The notes: generated by a model not told the origin, from the sequence alone. A stretch of 64,000 bases of DNA from JACMLD01 sp039919885 (GCA_039919885.1 JBDSEV010000037.1:38333-102332); one strand, 5' to 3'. Counted from the stretch's first letter, positions 1 to 9,680 are shown. Program-made: numbers and translations.

Positions 1-453
1 GGCGGTATTACACTCGGCGCCCAATACAAGAGTTTTGACCTGAGCGTGTTGTTCCAGGGGGCTACCGGCGCAGAAATATTTTTCCAGCCCGAAACCGGAA
101 CCATCGGCAACTATGTACAATGGCAGTTTGACCATCGCTGGACCCTGGATAACCCCAGCAGTGTTGACCCCCGTACGGTGGACAGGAACAACCAGTATTT
201 TTCTAACAGGAACACGTACTACATGCTGAGTACAAACTATATCCGTCTCAAAAACTTTGAAGTGGGTTACACCCTGCCGTCTAATATTGGTAGAAAGGCA
301 GGAATCAATCGTTTGCGGATATATGTCAATGGCCTGAATATGATCACATGGGCTAAAACAAAAGGCATTTTCGACCCAGAATCCACCAGCAGCAGCGGCC
401 AGTATTACCCGCAATCAAAAATCATTAACACTGGTGTAACCGTAACCTTCTAA
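1..453 (+). CDS. SusC/RagA-type TonB-dependent outer-membrane receptor, C-terminal end (partial)
   Basis: Reading frame 1 is open from the first base of the window to the stop at 451-453, so this is the last 150 residues of a gene that begins upstream. The encoded segment looks like the final beta-strands of a SusC-family barrel: alternating aromatic and polar residues, phrases such as YIRLKNFEVGYTLP and RLRIYVNGLNMITW that are typical of the end of SusC proteins, and a terminal Phe, the usual outer-membrane protein signature. A SusD gene starts 11 bases after the stop, which confirms the family. SusC proteins import oligosaccharides or other large solutes across the outer membrane using TonB energy. 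The substrate cannot be read from this fragment. Confidence 0.93.
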   Translation, partial: GGITLGAQYKSFDLSVLFQGATGAEIFFQPETGTIGNYVQWQFDHRWTLDNPSSVDPRTVDRNNQYFSNRNTYYMLSTNYIRLKNFEVGYTLPSNIGRKAGINRLRIYVNGLNMITWAKTKGIFDPESTSSSGQYYPQSKIINTGVTVTF

Positions 454-464
454 AATTTAAGAAA

Positions 465-2309
465 ATGAAAAAAATATTTAAAACAGGTTTTATGATATTG
501 GGGGCTGCTGCACTGGTTAGCTCTTGCAGTAAGTCATTCCTGAATACGCAACCAATCGATAAGGCGGCAGCCGGACCCACATGGTCGGATGCTTCACTTG
601 CTGAATCATTTGTGACAGATATCTACAATGTTTACCATGATGGTATACTCAACCAGGAAAGTATGGATTGCATCAGCGATAATTGCCTGTACAATTTCGG
701 CAGGGCAGATATCATGGAATCTAATATCAGCCCCGGCAATGTTGGCTGGGTAAACAATACCTACGAATGGGGGGAAATGTACAGCCGGATCCGGGCCGCC
801 AACCTCGCCCTGGAAAACCTCGCGGGCGCGCCCTTCGACAAAGCAATAGTAGACAGATTAAAAGGCGAATCTTACTTTCTCCGGGCGCATTGTTACAACC
901 AGTTAATTCGCTATTATGGCGGCGTTCCGATTATTAAATCAACGTATTCGCTGGCTACGCCCGATTTTACCATAGCAAGGAGTACCTATGACGAATGTGT
1001 GAAAAGTATTGTAAGCGACCTTGACTCATCAAAACTGCTGCTAGACGGCAAAACAATGGCCGCCGGCCGCGCCACCGCAGAAGCTGCCATGGCACTGAAA
1101 TCCAGGGTGCTGGTTTATGCCGCCAGTGATTTGCATGATATGGCTACGGCAAAAGGAAAATCAACATTGCTTAACGGCTTTGCAAAATACGAACTGCTGG
1201 GCTATACGTCCGGCGACCGTCTGTCAAGGTGGCAAGCTGCAAAGGCAGCTGCCAAAGCGGTAATGGATCTTGGCAAATTTGGTTACCAGCTGGATCTTAC
1301 AGCTCCCCAGAGCAAGGACGCCGCCATTGCCTCTTACACGAATGTTTATCTTTCAAGAGGCGGCGGGGAAAAAGAAACCATTCTTGCTAAATACTATATC
1401 AATGCATCTACAGACGATTGGGGTGCATGGTATGTTAGAAACCAGGGAATGAATGGCTATCACGGCTGGACATCTACGGAACCTACACAAAACCTGGTTG
1501 ATAACTACGAGATGATGGACGGTTCTAAATTTAGCTGGGCAAATCCTACGCACGCCGCTGACCCATATGTAAACCGGGATCCCCGTTTTTACGCAACCAT
1601 TTTCTACGATGGTGCTAAATGGAAACCACGTACAACAGATGGCGCCGCCATTGATCCTTATGGAGAAATACAATTTGGTACCTATGAGACCGGTACCGCC
1701 GGATCTGCTAAACCTTATTTTGGCCTCGATACCAGGAATAGCTCTATCGAAAACTGGAACGGCACACGGACCGGTTATTCTATCCGAAAATTTAGCAATG
1801 ACAACGTGGGTATCGTAGACATGAACCAGAAACAGGAAGTACCTTCTATACAAATAAGGTTTACGGAAGTGGTATTTAATTATGTTGAAGCTTGCATAGC
1901 ATTGGGCGAAGAAGCCGAAGCTAAATTATGGCTGAATAGAATTCGCTTCAGAGCTGGTATGCCTGCCATCACCGAATCCGGCGCGGCCCTGGTTGCCCGC
2001 TATCAAAATGAACGCAATATAGAAATGGTGGCGGAAGAACAACGCTTCTATGACGCACGTCGCTGGATGATTGCCCCCACTACCCTCGGGCAGCGCGTAC
2101 GGGTGGTGATTATTACTGCTAAACTGAAACCCGGTAAAACCGTTGCTGTTTACCGGTATGACAAATCCAACTACGACTATACCTATAAAGTACAGGACAT
2201 TGAGTCGGGTGTGGAAAACCGCAAGTGGGATGATAAAGTTTACTTTCCACCTATCGTCCTTTCTGAAATGAGTAAAAACGCAAAACTGGTACAAAACCCG
2301 GGTTACTAA
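465..2309 (+). CDS. SusD/RagB family nutrient-binding outer-membrane lipoprotein
   Basis: 614 residues. The N-terminus carries a lipoprotein signal (hydrophobic stretch ending in LVSSC, with the lipidated Cys near residue 21). The body has SusD hallmarks: an early 'FLNTQP' segment, the helical region around ESYFLRAHCYNQLIRYYGGVPII (residues about 136-158), and a C-terminal 'ERNIEMVAEEQRFYDARRW' motif. SusD proteins form a lid on the SusC barrel and capture the ligand at the cell surface. It starts 11 bases after the SusC gene, so the two are co-transcribed, and a strong terminator follows. The SusCD substrate is unknown. The next genes (FG-GAP/ASPIC protein and haloperoxidase-like protein) are not classical polysaccharide-degrading enzymes. 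Confidence 0.96.
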   Translation: MKKIFKTGFMILGAAALVSSCSKSFLNTQPIDKAAAGPTWSDASLAESFVTDIYNVYHDGILNQESMDCISDNCLYNFGRADIMESNISPGNVGWVNNTYEWGEMYSRIRAANLALENLAGAPFDKAIVDRLKGESYFLRAHCYNQLIRYYGGVPIIKSTYSLATPDFTIARSTYDECVKSIVSDLDSSKLLLDGKTMAAGRATAEAAMALKSRVLVYAASDLHDMATAKGKSTLLNGFAKYELLGYTSGDRLSRWQAAKAAAKAVMDLGKFGYQLDLTAPQSKDAAIASYTNVYLSRGGGEKETILAKYYINASTDDWGAWYVRNQGMNGYHGWTSTEPTQNLVDNYEMMDGSKFSWANPTHAADPYVNRDPRFYATIFYDGAKWKPRTTDGAAIDPYGEIQFGTYETGTAGSAKPYFGLDTRNSSIENWNGTRTGYSIRKFSNDNVGIVDMNQKQEVPSIQIRFTEVVFNYVEACIALGEEAEAKLWLNRIRFRAGMPAITESGAALVARYQNERNIEMVAEEQRFYDARRWMIAPTTLGQRVRVVIITAKLKPGKTVAVYRYDKSNYDYTYKVQDIESGVENRKWDDKVYFPPIVLSEMSKNAKLVQNPGY

Positions 2310-2331
2310 ATAACGCCGCTTTGTTCATAAG

Positions 2332-2371
2332 AATCTATGCCGGTCTGGTATACCGGCATAGATTTTTTTTT
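2332..2371 (+). terminator. Intrinsic terminator after susD
   Basis: A perfect 13-bp stem (2332-2344 with 2352-2364, loop 2345-2351) is followed directly by a run of T to 2371. It lies 22 bases after the susD stop and should end the SusCD transcript. Confidence 0.9.
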
Positions 2372-2450
2372 ATCTTACAGTCCATCTTTTTGGTGTAACA
2401 TTGACGACCGTCGTTGAATACCATGCCCAACAGCATCCTGTTTGTTAGTT

Positions 2451-2458
2451 TACTTTTG
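2451..2458 (+). promoter_or_regulatory. Candidate Bacteroidota -7 element before the FG-GAP/ASPIC gene
   Basis: TACTTTTG matches the Bacteroidota -7 consensus TAnnTTTG and lies 14 bases before the ATG at 2473. No TTTG sits at the proper -33 distance, so this is a partial match. Its position just after the susD terminator makes a separate promoter for the downstream pair plausible. Confidence 0.4.
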
Positions 2459-2472
2459 CTATACTCAAAAGA

Positions 2473-5400
2473 ATGAATCATCGTCACATTAAATCAAACC
2501 GATTGCACCAGTTTTATATTTTTCCCTGCCGGTTCCTGCTATTCCTGTTGGCCCTGGCAACGGTCATTGGTTGTAACGATAACAAACCAGCAGAACGTGA
2601 AACCGTCGCCGGTACGCCCGCACAGGCTGACGGATTATTTAAGTTATTGCCGCCCGCGCAAACCCATATTGATTTTGTGAACACGCTCAACGAAGATCTT
2701 AATGCCAACGTAATGATGTACGAATACATTTACAATGGCGGTGGTGTTGCAATTGCAGACGTGAACGGCGATGGCTTGCAAGACATTTGTTTTACGGCAA
2801 ATATGTCGGCCAATAAACTTTACCTGAATAAAGGCAAGCTGGTTTTTCAAGACATTACACAGGCAGCCGGCATGGAAGGAAGACCCGGTCCCTGGAAAAC
2901 AGGCATCAGCATGGCAGACGTAAATGGCGACGGGTTGCAGGACATTTATATTTGTCATTCCGGTAAACTGAGCGGTCCAAAGCGATTGAATGAATTATTT
3001 ATCAATGATGGTAACGATGCGTCCGGCATACCACACTTCACGGAACAGGCTGAAAAATATGGTTTGGCAGATTCTGCCTACAGTACACAAGCTGTTTTCT
3101 TCGACTACGACCGCGATGGTGACCTGGATATGTTTTTGCTGAATCATTCACCAAAGCTGCTCCCAATTCTGGATGAGGAAACCACCGCCAATATTTTAAA
3201 AACGGAAAATGCGATGACTGGTGTTCGCCTTTTCCGCAATACCGGCAATCATTTTACAGACGTTACAACAAGTGCCGGGCTCAGCAGTTCTGCCCTCACC
3301 TATGGGCTGGGCGCAGGTGTAGCAGACCTCAACGGCGATGGATGGACGGACGTGTATGTGTCAAATGATTACGGCGTACCCGATTACCTCTACATCAACA
3401 ATAAAAACGGAACATTTACCAACACCATACAGCAATCCCTCGGGCATACATCTAATTTTTCTATGGGCAATGATGTGGCCGATATTAATAATGACGCATT
3501 GCCTGATATCATTACGCTGGATATGCTGCCCGAGGACAACAAACGGCAAAAATTGCTTTTCGCCCCAGATAATTACGAAAAATTTGATCTTAGTTTCCGA
3601 TCCGGGTTTTACTACCCGTACATGCGCAATATGCTGCAGGTAAACAATGGCAACGGAACCTTCAGCGAAACTGGTCAGCTGTCCGGTATTTCCAATACGG
3701 ACTGGAGCTGGGCACCCTTGTTTGCCGATTACGACAACGACGGATGGAAAGATTTGTTTATTACCAACGGATACCTCCGCGATTATACCAACATGGATTT
3801 TTTAAAATACATGGGTGATTTTTTAAAAGATCGCCAGGTGATGCGAAAAGATTTGCTGGAACTGGTGCAGCAAATTCCTTCTTCGAGCCTGCGGAACTAT
3901 ATGTTTAGAAACAATGGCCACATTGGTTTTGAAAATACCGGCAGGGCGTGGGGATTTGACAGCAGTTCTAATAGTAACGGTGCCGCCTATGCGGATTTGG
4001 ACAATGACGGCGATCTTGATCTTGTCATCAACAACCTCAACCTTCCGGCTTTTGTGTACGAAAACCAAAGCAACAAAAAATCATCGAACCATTACCTGCA
4101 GTTAAAACTGGAGGGCGCTGGTTTAAATACGCAGGGTATCGGCGCAAAAATAACGCTGTACAATAATGGCAGCCAGCAATACCTGGAACAAATGCCTGCC
4201 CGCGGGTTTCAGTCGGGCGTCTCTCCAATCCTGCATTTTGGAACTGGCCCAGCTACTGCCATTGACACACTTTCCGTTCTTTGGCCTTCCGGCCGCCGGC
4301 AGTTACTCAAGGCTGTTCAAACCAACCAACTATTAACATTGCGCGAAAAAGATGCGTCGCCTTACCATGCCGCGCCGGCATCAGTGACTCCCTTCTTCAA
4401 AGAAATCATTTCCCCGGTTGTTTTTAAGCCTGCAAAGAACGTCATCAACGATTTTAAACGCCAGCCGCTGCTTGTTAACCCGCTGTCTTTCTCCGGGCCC
4501 TGTATGGTAACGGCAGATGTAAATGGAGACAAGCTCGCGGATATCTATGTGGGTGCCGGCAGCGGTCAGGCAGGTGTGTTGTTTCTGCAACAGCACAACG
4601 GACGGTACCAGCAAAAAAATGAGCCTGCATTCGATGCAGATAAAAACAGTGAAGATGCAGATGCTCTCCTCACAGATTTGAATGGCGACGGTTTTCCGGA
4701 TTTGTATGTAGCGAGCGGTGGTTACAATAATTTCACACCCGGAGATCCGCTGCTGCAAGATCGGTTATACTTCAACGATGGTAAAGGAAATTTTACAAAG
4801 GCAACGAACGCCTTGCCGCCTATGCTGGTGAGTAAGAGCTGTGTACGGGCATCAGATATTAATGGCGACGGCTTCCCGGATCTTTTTGTAGGTGGCCGTT
4901 CTATACCGGGTCGTTATCCGGAAACACCATCCAGCTACCTGCTGATGAATGACGGCAAAGGACATTTTACGGATCAGATAAGCACGCTTGCGCCTTCCCT
5001 TCAAAAAACTGGTATGGTGACTGACGCCGCCTGGATAGATTTAAACGGCGATAACAAGAAAGAATTGGTGTTGGTGGGCGAGTGGATGCCGGTATCCGTT
5101 TTTGCAATGGTAAACGGAAAGCTGGAAAATAACAGCAGTGCCTATTTTCAAAAACCTTTCAGTGGCTGGTGGAATAAAATACTGGCAGGCGATTTTAATG
5201 GGGATGGAAAAACAGACCTCGTGATCGGCAACTTCGGTTTGAATACGCAGTGCAAAGCCAGCGATAAAGAACCAGCAGAAATGTATTTCAAAGATTTTGA
5301 CGACAATGGATCGGTCGATCCCATCCTTTGCTTTTATGTGCAGGGGCAAACTTATCCCTATGTCACCAGGGATGAACTGCTGGATCAGCTGAGCATCATG

Positions 5401-5856
5401 CGCACGCGTTTCACTGATTACAAAGGCTATGCAGAAACAACGCTCAAAGATATTTTTACTGAAGATGAATTAAAAGACGCGGGTCATTTAACAGCTAACC
5501 ATCTTGCCACCACACTTTTTGTTGGCGGTGCAGACAACAAATTCCATGAACAGCCGCTTCCGCTCCAGGCACAGTATTCTCCTGTTTATAGTATTACGGC
5601 TTTGGATTATGATAAAGATGGCAACCAGGATCTCTTATTGTGTGGTAATATTAACCACGCCCGTTTAAAATTTGGTAAATCAGATGCGAACTATGGCGTT
5701 TTGCTACACGGAAATGGGAAAGCCGGTTTTACTTATGTACCCCAAAAACAATCCGGGTTTAATATATGGGGAGATGTGCGGGCTGTTGTAAACACCGGCA
5801 AACAATTGTTGTTTGGCATCAACCAGCAGCCGGTAAAAGCCTACCAATTAAAATAA
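2473..5856 (+). CDS. FG-GAP (VCBS) repeat and ASPIC/UnbV domain lipoprotein
   Basis: 1127 residues. The N-terminus has a basic region, a hydrophobic segment and a lipobox (TVIGC), so the protein is exported and lipidated. It contains many calcium-binding-loop repeats of the form D-x-N-G-D-G-x-x-D, for example near residues 95, 151, 215, 285, 417 and 510, and a second series from about residue 680 to 1060. This suggests two beta-propellers. Between them, about residues 540-625, lies an ASPIC/UnbV domain with the family phrase GIGAKITLY and the closing VLWPSGRRQ. These domains are seen in surface proteins that bind ligands or partners; no enzymatic activity is implied. The stop is 2 bases before the haloperoxidase-like gene, so the two are co-translated. 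Genes of this type commonly sit beside SusCD pairs in Bacteroidota. The function is unknown. Confidence 0.93.
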   Translation: MNHRHIKSNRLHQFYIFPCRFLLFLLALATVIGCNDNKPAERETVAGTPAQADGLFKLLPPAQTHIDFVNTLNEDLNANVMMYEYIYNGGGVAIADVNGDGLQDICFTANMSANKLYLNKGKLVFQDITQAAGMEGRPGPWKTGISMADVNGDGLQDIYICHSGKLSGPKRLNELFINDGNDASGIPHFTEQAEKYGLADSAYSTQAVFFDYDRDGDLDMFLLNHSPKLLPILDEETTANILKTENAMTGVRLFRNTGNHFTDVTTSAGLSSSALTYGLGAGVADLNGDGWTDVYVSNDYGVPDYLYINNKNGTFTNTIQQSLGHTSNFSMGNDVADINNDALPDIITLDMLPEDNKRQKLLFAPDNYEKFDLSFRSGFYYPYMRNMLQVNNGNGTFSETGQLSGISNTDWSWAPLFADYDNDGWKDLFITNGYLRDYTNMDFLKYMGDFLKDRQVMRKDLLELVQQIPSSSLRNYMFRNNGHIGFENTGRAWGFDSSSNSNGAAYADLDNDGDLDLVINNLNLPAFVYENQSNKKSSNHYLQLKLEGAGLNTQGIGAKITLYNNGSQQYLEQMPARGFQSGVSPILHFGTGPATAIDTLSVLWPSGRRQLLKAVQTNQLLTLREKDASPYHAAPASVTPFFKEIISPVVFKPAKNVINDFKRQPLLVNPLSFSGPCMVTADVNGDKLADIYVGAGSGQAGVLFLQQHNGRYQQKNEPAFDADKNSEDADALLTDLNGDGFPDLYVASGGYNNFTPGDPLLQDRLYFNDGKGNFTKATNALPPMLVSKSCVRASDINGDGFPDLFVGGRSIPGRYPETPSSYLLMNDGKGHFTDQISTLAPSLQKTGMVTDAAWIDLNGDNKKELVLVGEWMPVSVFAMVNGKLENNSSAYFQKPFSGWWNKILAGDFNGDGKTDLVIGNFGLNTQCKASDKEPAEMYFKDFDDNGSVDPILCFYVQGQTYPYVTRDELLDQLSIMRTRFTDYKGYAETTLKDIFTEDELKDAGHLTANHLATTLFVGGADNKFHEQPLPLQAQYSPVYSITALDYDKDGNQDLLLCGNINHARLKFGKSDANYGVLLHGNGKAGFTYVPQKQSGFNIWGDVRAVVNTGKQLLFGINQQPVKAYQLK

Positions 5857-5858
5857 CC

Positions 5859-7184
5859 ATGAAACATATTTTTCTAGCAGCACTTGCCATCTTCTTTTTT
5901 GCAACTGGTTGCAAACAGCGAAGCCAGACTTACACGCAATTAAATCCAACTGCCATTGCGGAAGTGATTACCCGCATGACGGATGTAATGGTTCATGATG
6001 TTACCAATCCGCCGCTGGCGGCCCGTTTCTTTTCCTACGCCTGTCTTGCAGGATATGAAGTAACGGCACAACATGACACAACCTTTCCATCTATGCATGG
6101 TTTGCTGAACGGCTACCCCGCCATGCAGACACCCGATTCTGTTCAAGGATTCGACTACCCCCTCACTTGTATTCTTGCGATGCTGGAAACAGCAAAAATA
6201 ATGCAGCCGTCTGGTAAAATGCTCGCAGCGTATGAAGATAAACTGCTGGATTCCTGTAAACAACTTGGCTATCCGGAAGCGGTAACTTCCAGTTCAAAAA
6301 AATATGCGTTGGCCATCAGCAAACAAATACTGGCCTACGCTAAAGCAGACGGCTACAATAAAATAAGCAACCTGCCCCGGTACACACCGCTGAACCAGGA
6401 AGGTAGCTGGTATCCTACGCCACCCGCCTACATTGCAGCTGTGGAGCCCTATTTCGAAACAGTCAGAACCTTTATGCTTGATTCGGCTGCCCAGTTTAAA
6501 CCGGCGCCACCGGTTCCATTTTCCGCAAACAAGACATCCCCCTTTTATAAACAGCTGCTGTTAAAAAATTACGATGAAAACCCGGCTTCACCAGAATTGC
6601 ACCGCCTGATTGCCGGCTTCTGGGACTGCAATCCTTTTGCCGTGCAGGATGAGGGCCATATGTCCGTTGGATTAAAAAAAATATCACCGGGTGCACACTG
6701 GTTGGGTATCACCAACATCGCCTGTAAAAAAGCAGGAAAGAATTTTTCAGAAACGATGCGTTTAAATACACTGGTTGCCATAGGTCTGATGGACAGCTTT
6801 ATTGCATGCTGGGATGAAAAATACCGGAGCAATCGCATACGGCCCGAAACGGCTATCCGAAAACTGATCGACGTAAACTGGAAGCCGCTGCTGCAAACAC
6901 CGCCTTTTCCTGAATACCTCAGCGGCCACTCTTGTGTTTCAGCAACTTCCGCGACCATTCTTACCCATTTTATAGGAGATAATTTTTCCTATACCGACAG
7001 CGTGGAAGTAAGCTACGGATTGGCGCCAAGAAGCTTCACCTCTTTTCAGCAAGCTGCAATTGAAGCGGGGATGTCCCGTTTTTACGGGGGTATTCATTTT
7101 ATGGATGCCATTGATAATGGCCGCGCACAGGGCCTAAAAGTGGGTGAATGGGTATTGCAGAAACTAAATCATAAAAACAAATAA
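5859..7184 (+). CDS. Vanadium-dependent haloperoxidase/PAP2-superfamily lipoprotein
   Basis: 441 residues from the ATG at 5859. That start is preferred because it gives a clean lipoprotein signal (MKHIFLAALAIFFFATGC) and lies 2 bases after the previous stop. The C-terminal third carries the three phosphate/vanadate-binding motifs of the superfamily: K-x6-RP (KYRSNRIRP, about residues 319-327), a modified PSGH (YLSGHS, about 352-357) and SR-x5-H (SRFYGGIHFMD, about 405-415). All oxyanion ligands (Lys, Arg, Ser, Gly, His, Arg, His) appear to be kept. The superfamily contains vanadium haloperoxidases and acid phosphatases, and sequence alone does not tell which reaction this one performs. Being lipidated and translationally linked to the FG-GAP/ASPIC gene, it probably works with it at the envelope. 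Confidence 0.88.
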   Translation: MKHIFLAALAIFFFATGCKQRSQTYTQLNPTAIAEVITRMTDVMVHDVTNPPLAARFFSYACLAGYEVTAQHDTTFPSMHGLLNGYPAMQTPDSVQGFDYPLTCILAMLETAKIMQPSGKMLAAYEDKLLDSCKQLGYPEAVTSSSKKYALAISKQILAYAKADGYNKISNLPRYTPLNQEGSWYPTPPAYIAAVEPYFETVRTFMLDSAAQFKPAPPVPFSANKTSPFYKQLLLKNYDENPASPELHRLIAGFWDCNPFAVQDEGHMSVGLKKISPGAHWLGITNIACKKAGKNFSETMRLNTLVAIGLMDSFIACWDEKYRSNRIRPETAIRKLIDVNWKPLLQTPPFPEYLSGHSCVSATSATILTHFIGDNFSYTDSVEVSYGLAPRSFTSFQQAAIEAGMSRFYGGIHFMDAIDNGRAQGLKVGEWVLQKLNHKNK

Positions 7185-7230
7185 TTATTATCCAGGCCTT
7201 ACCTCATCCTGCGCCGATTAGGGTACTATA

Positions 7231-7262
7231 GTTGATTCAATCAGCCACCTGCTGTACCTTTC
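7231..7262 (+). promoter_or_regulatory. Candidate promoter of the small membrane protein gene
   Basis: GTTG (7231-7234), a 20-nt spacer and TACCTTTC (7255-7262) match the Bacteroidota pattern TTTG-N20-TAnnTTTG with one mismatch in each element. The ATG at 7317 follows 54 bases later. Confidence 0.45.
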
Positions 7263-7316
7263 GTGTTTCAATGCATTGCCGGAAAAGGGAATGCAGCACA
7301 CATACAATCATATAAT

Positions 7317-7697
7317 ATGTCTACTGGTTTACAAATTGCCTGGCTTTTTATTTTACCTATCCCGGTTGCATGTATTGCATGGACGGTCACCCACGAAGAA
7401 ATATTCCGTGAACCACACGACTACTGTGTTCGGAAAAGCCAATCGTGCAGGGGGCTGCTGACCAGGAAATTCTTTTATCTTTTTACCTGTGAATATTGCT
7501 TTAGTCACTATGTAACGGTCCTTTTTCTTTTTTTAACCGGTTACAAACTGTTACTGCCTGACTGGCGGGGCTACATTATTGCGGGGTTTTCCGTTGTGTG
7601 GATAGCAAATATTTATATGAGTTTGTTTGGCTTGATTAAAACCGATATAAAAAAAGAACGGACCATCATTGAGAAAATGAAAAATACAAAGTCATAA
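7317..7697 (+). CDS. Small integral membrane protein of unknown function
   Basis: 126 residues from ATG 7317. A longer reading from 7263 adds a stretch unlike a protein N-terminus. Three hydrophobic segments are visible: about residues 5-24, 55-75 and 85-108. The second begins with CEYCFSHYV, which places a CxxC pair and a His at the membrane boundary, and a Cys-rich short loop precedes it (YCVRKSQSCRG). The C-terminus is basic and probably cytoplasmic. I do not recognise the family. The CxxC-His arrangement could bind a metal or form a disulfide, but that is only inference. The gene stands alone between the haloperoxidase gene and an ABC transporter. Confidence 0.7.
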   Translation: MSTGLQIAWLFILPIPVACIAWTVTHEEIFREPHDYCVRKSQSCRGLLTRKFFYLFTCEYCFSHYVTVLFLFLTGYKLLLPDWRGYIIAGFSVVWIANIYMSLFGLIKTDIKKERTIIEKMKNTKS

Positions 7698-7956
7698 ACG
7701 GCAAAAGATGAAATCGCGCAATTGCTGCTACTGTATCTCGTTAATCAGTCCATTTTATTTATAAAAGTTTTTCACTCCGCGCCGTCCTGGAACTATTCAA
7801 TCTACCCGGCATTTAACCAGGCCCCACGCTGGGTTGCAGAACGAAAGAAGCCTTTTGCAGTACATTCAGCATGTTTGGCATAACCTGCTAAGCCTGGTAC
7901 AACGGTCTCTGTACTTTTATGCAGTAACAATGCTCAATGTTTCCTAATAACTGCAT

Positions 7957-8868
7957 ATGTACTGTATTGAGACCATCAACTTATCGCACCGGTTTGCAAA
8001 AAACGAACCTGTTTTAAATAAAATAAACCTGCAGGTCCCTGATGGTTCCGTGTATGGTTTTCTTGGTCCAAACGGTGCTGGCAAAACCACCACCTTAAAG
8101 CTTATACTGGGCTTACTGAAAAAGCAGGATGGCAGCATCACCGTTTTCAACAAATCCATTGACGGAAACCGAATAGAAATATTAAAGCAAACCGGTTCCT
8201 TAATAGAAACACCTTCCCTCTATACCCATTTAACCGCAGCGGAGAACCTGGCGGTGTGGCAAAAAATTTATCAGTGTTCTGCAAAACGCAACGCTGATGT
8301 GCTGGAAACGGTGGGTTTATCAGCTACAAAAAATAAAAAAGCCGGACAGTTTTCACTGGGCATGAAACAGCGCCTGAGCATTGCAATTGCTTTGCTGCAC
8401 AACCCCGCATTGCTGATTTTAGATGAACCCACCAACGGCCTGGATCCTAATGGAATCATTGAAATGCGAACATTAATTAAGCGACTGAATACGGAGCAAA
8501 AAACTACCATTCTCATTTCCAGCCACCTGCTAACAGAAATCGAAAAAATGGTCACCTGCATCGGCATCATCAACAAGGGCGAACTTTTGTTCCAGGGGAG
8601 CTTACACGAGCTGCACGCAAAACAACAGCAGTCGTCTACTATCTTGTTTGAGACCAGCGACACCGGGCGCACGATGCAAATCATGCAGGATCTTTCATTG
8701 CAACCCGAATTGAAAGAAGGCATGGTAAACCTACGGGTCACGGGTAAAAACACTATCGCAGCAATCAATCAGCAATTGGTAAACAACCAAATTGATGTGT
8801 TCCAGATCTACACCTTTCAAAATAACCTTGAATCCCTTTTTATTGATCTCACAAAAAAGAATGCATGA
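7957..8868 (+). CDS. ABC transporter ATP-binding protein (bacitracin/lantibiotic-resistance type)
   Basis: 303 residues. Walker A is GPNGAGKTT (about residues 38-46), the signature is FSLGMKQRLSIA (about 130), Walker B is LLILDEPTNGLDP (about 150), and the switch His is in ISSHLL. The C-terminal 90 residues form the accessory region seen in BcrA-like ATPases. The stop overlaps the permease start by 4 bases (ATGA), showing translational coupling. With the next gene it makes an ABC-2 exporter of the class that confers self-protection or resistance to membrane-active peptides. The following LytS/LytTR pair is a likely regulator. The substrate is unknown. Confidence 0.94.
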   Translation: MYCIETINLSHRFAKNEPVLNKINLQVPDGSVYGFLGPNGAGKTTTLKLILGLLKKQDGSITVFNKSIDGNRIEILKQTGSLIETPSLYTHLTAAENLAVWQKIYQCSAKRNADVLETVGLSATKNKKAGQFSLGMKQRLSIAIALLHNPALLILDEPTNGLDPNGIIEMRTLIKRLNTEQKTTILISSHLLTEIEKMVTCIGIINKGELLFQGSLHELHAKQQQSSTILFETSDTGRTMQIMQDLSLQPELKEGMVNLRVTGKNTIAAINQQLVNNQIDVFQIYTFQNNLESLFIDLTKKNA

Positions 8869-9635
8869 GTTATTTACATAGTTTTCAGAGCGAATGGTTA
8901 AAAACAAAACGAAGTGCGGCTGCATGGCTGACGCTTGCCGGAGGACTTTTTATTCCAATAATAATTTTAACTGACTTGTTGCTCAATTACAAAACATTGC
9001 CGGTGGCGTATACGGCTGTGCATTTCTGGGAGCGGCATTTTAGCAGGTCATGGCAATTCATGGCTTTCTTTTTATTACCGGTGGGCGTTATCCTGGCAAG
9101 CAGCCTCATTGCACAGCTTGAGTTCCGGAACAATGCCTGGAAGCAAGTACTCACCACGCCCCAGCAATTCACCACCATCTTTTTTTCAAAACTGCTGGTT
9201 ATTATAGTAATGATGCTGCAGTTTTTTGTGTTGTTTTCACTGGGTATATATGGGTCGGCAATTATTCCCGCTGTGCTGCTGCAAGCCGTGCCCTTTCCCG
9301 CAGCGCCATTGCACCCTGCCGGCTTTTTGAAAACAACAGCGCTTTTTTTTATCGATTGCTTACCCATCATTTCCCTGCAATATTTGCTCAGCCTGCAGTT
9401 TAAAAACTTCCTGGTGCCTATCGGTATCGGGCTCGCCATTTTTATGGCGGCGGTGATAGCAAATTCATGGAAATATGTCTACCTGAATCCTTACAGCTAC
9501 TGCATGGTCAATTTTTCACGCTTACAGGGGCGTTCAACTGTAAACGTGCCCTTACATACCTTTGCCCTTTCCTACTTCCTGCTTTTTGTAGTCGTCGGTT
9601 TTGTGCTGTTTATACAGAAAAAAGAAAAAGGATAG
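8865..9635 (+). CDS. ABC-2 type permease (lantibiotic-immunity-like)
   Basis: 256 residues with about six hydrophobic segments, near residues 20-40, 62-84, 104-126, 145-172, 178-196 and 228-248. The N-terminal phrase SFQSEWLKTKRSAAAWL resembles the start of permeases of the MutE/EpiE/SpaE group (a cytoplasmic basic segment before the first helix). The start codon overlaps the ATPase stop. Together they form a two-gene exporter that presumably works as an (A2B2) complex in the inner membrane. Confidence 0.87.
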   Translation: MSYLHSFQSEWLKTKRSAAAWLTLAGGLFIPIIILTDLLLNYKTLPVAYTAVHFWERHFSRSWQFMAFFLLPVGVILASSLIAQLEFRNNAWKQVLTTPQQFTTIFFSKLLVIIVMMLQFFVLFSLGIYGSAIIPAVLLQAVPFPAAPLHPAGFLKTTALFFIDCLPIISLQYLLSLQFKNFLVPIGIGLAIFMAAVIANSWKYVYLNPYSYCMVNFSRLQGRSTVNVPLHTFALSYFLLFVVVGFVLFIQKKEKG

Positions 9636-9648
9636 GGATTGCATTAAA

Positions 9649-9656
9649 TATCTTTG
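9649..9656 (+). promoter_or_regulatory. Possible -7 element before the LytS-type kinase gene
   Basis: TATCTTTG fits TAnnTTTG and lies 24 bases before ATG 9681, but no -33 TTTG is present at 19-21 nt. It may allow the regulator genes to be expressed apart from the exporter. Weak evidence. Confidence 0.25.
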
Positions 9657-9680
9657 GGTCGCCGGTATCACCCTGCAATT

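Noticed and set aside
1353..1853. Long - strand reading frame inside susD
   Set aside because: It lies wholly within a well-supported gene on the other strand and has no family resemblance.
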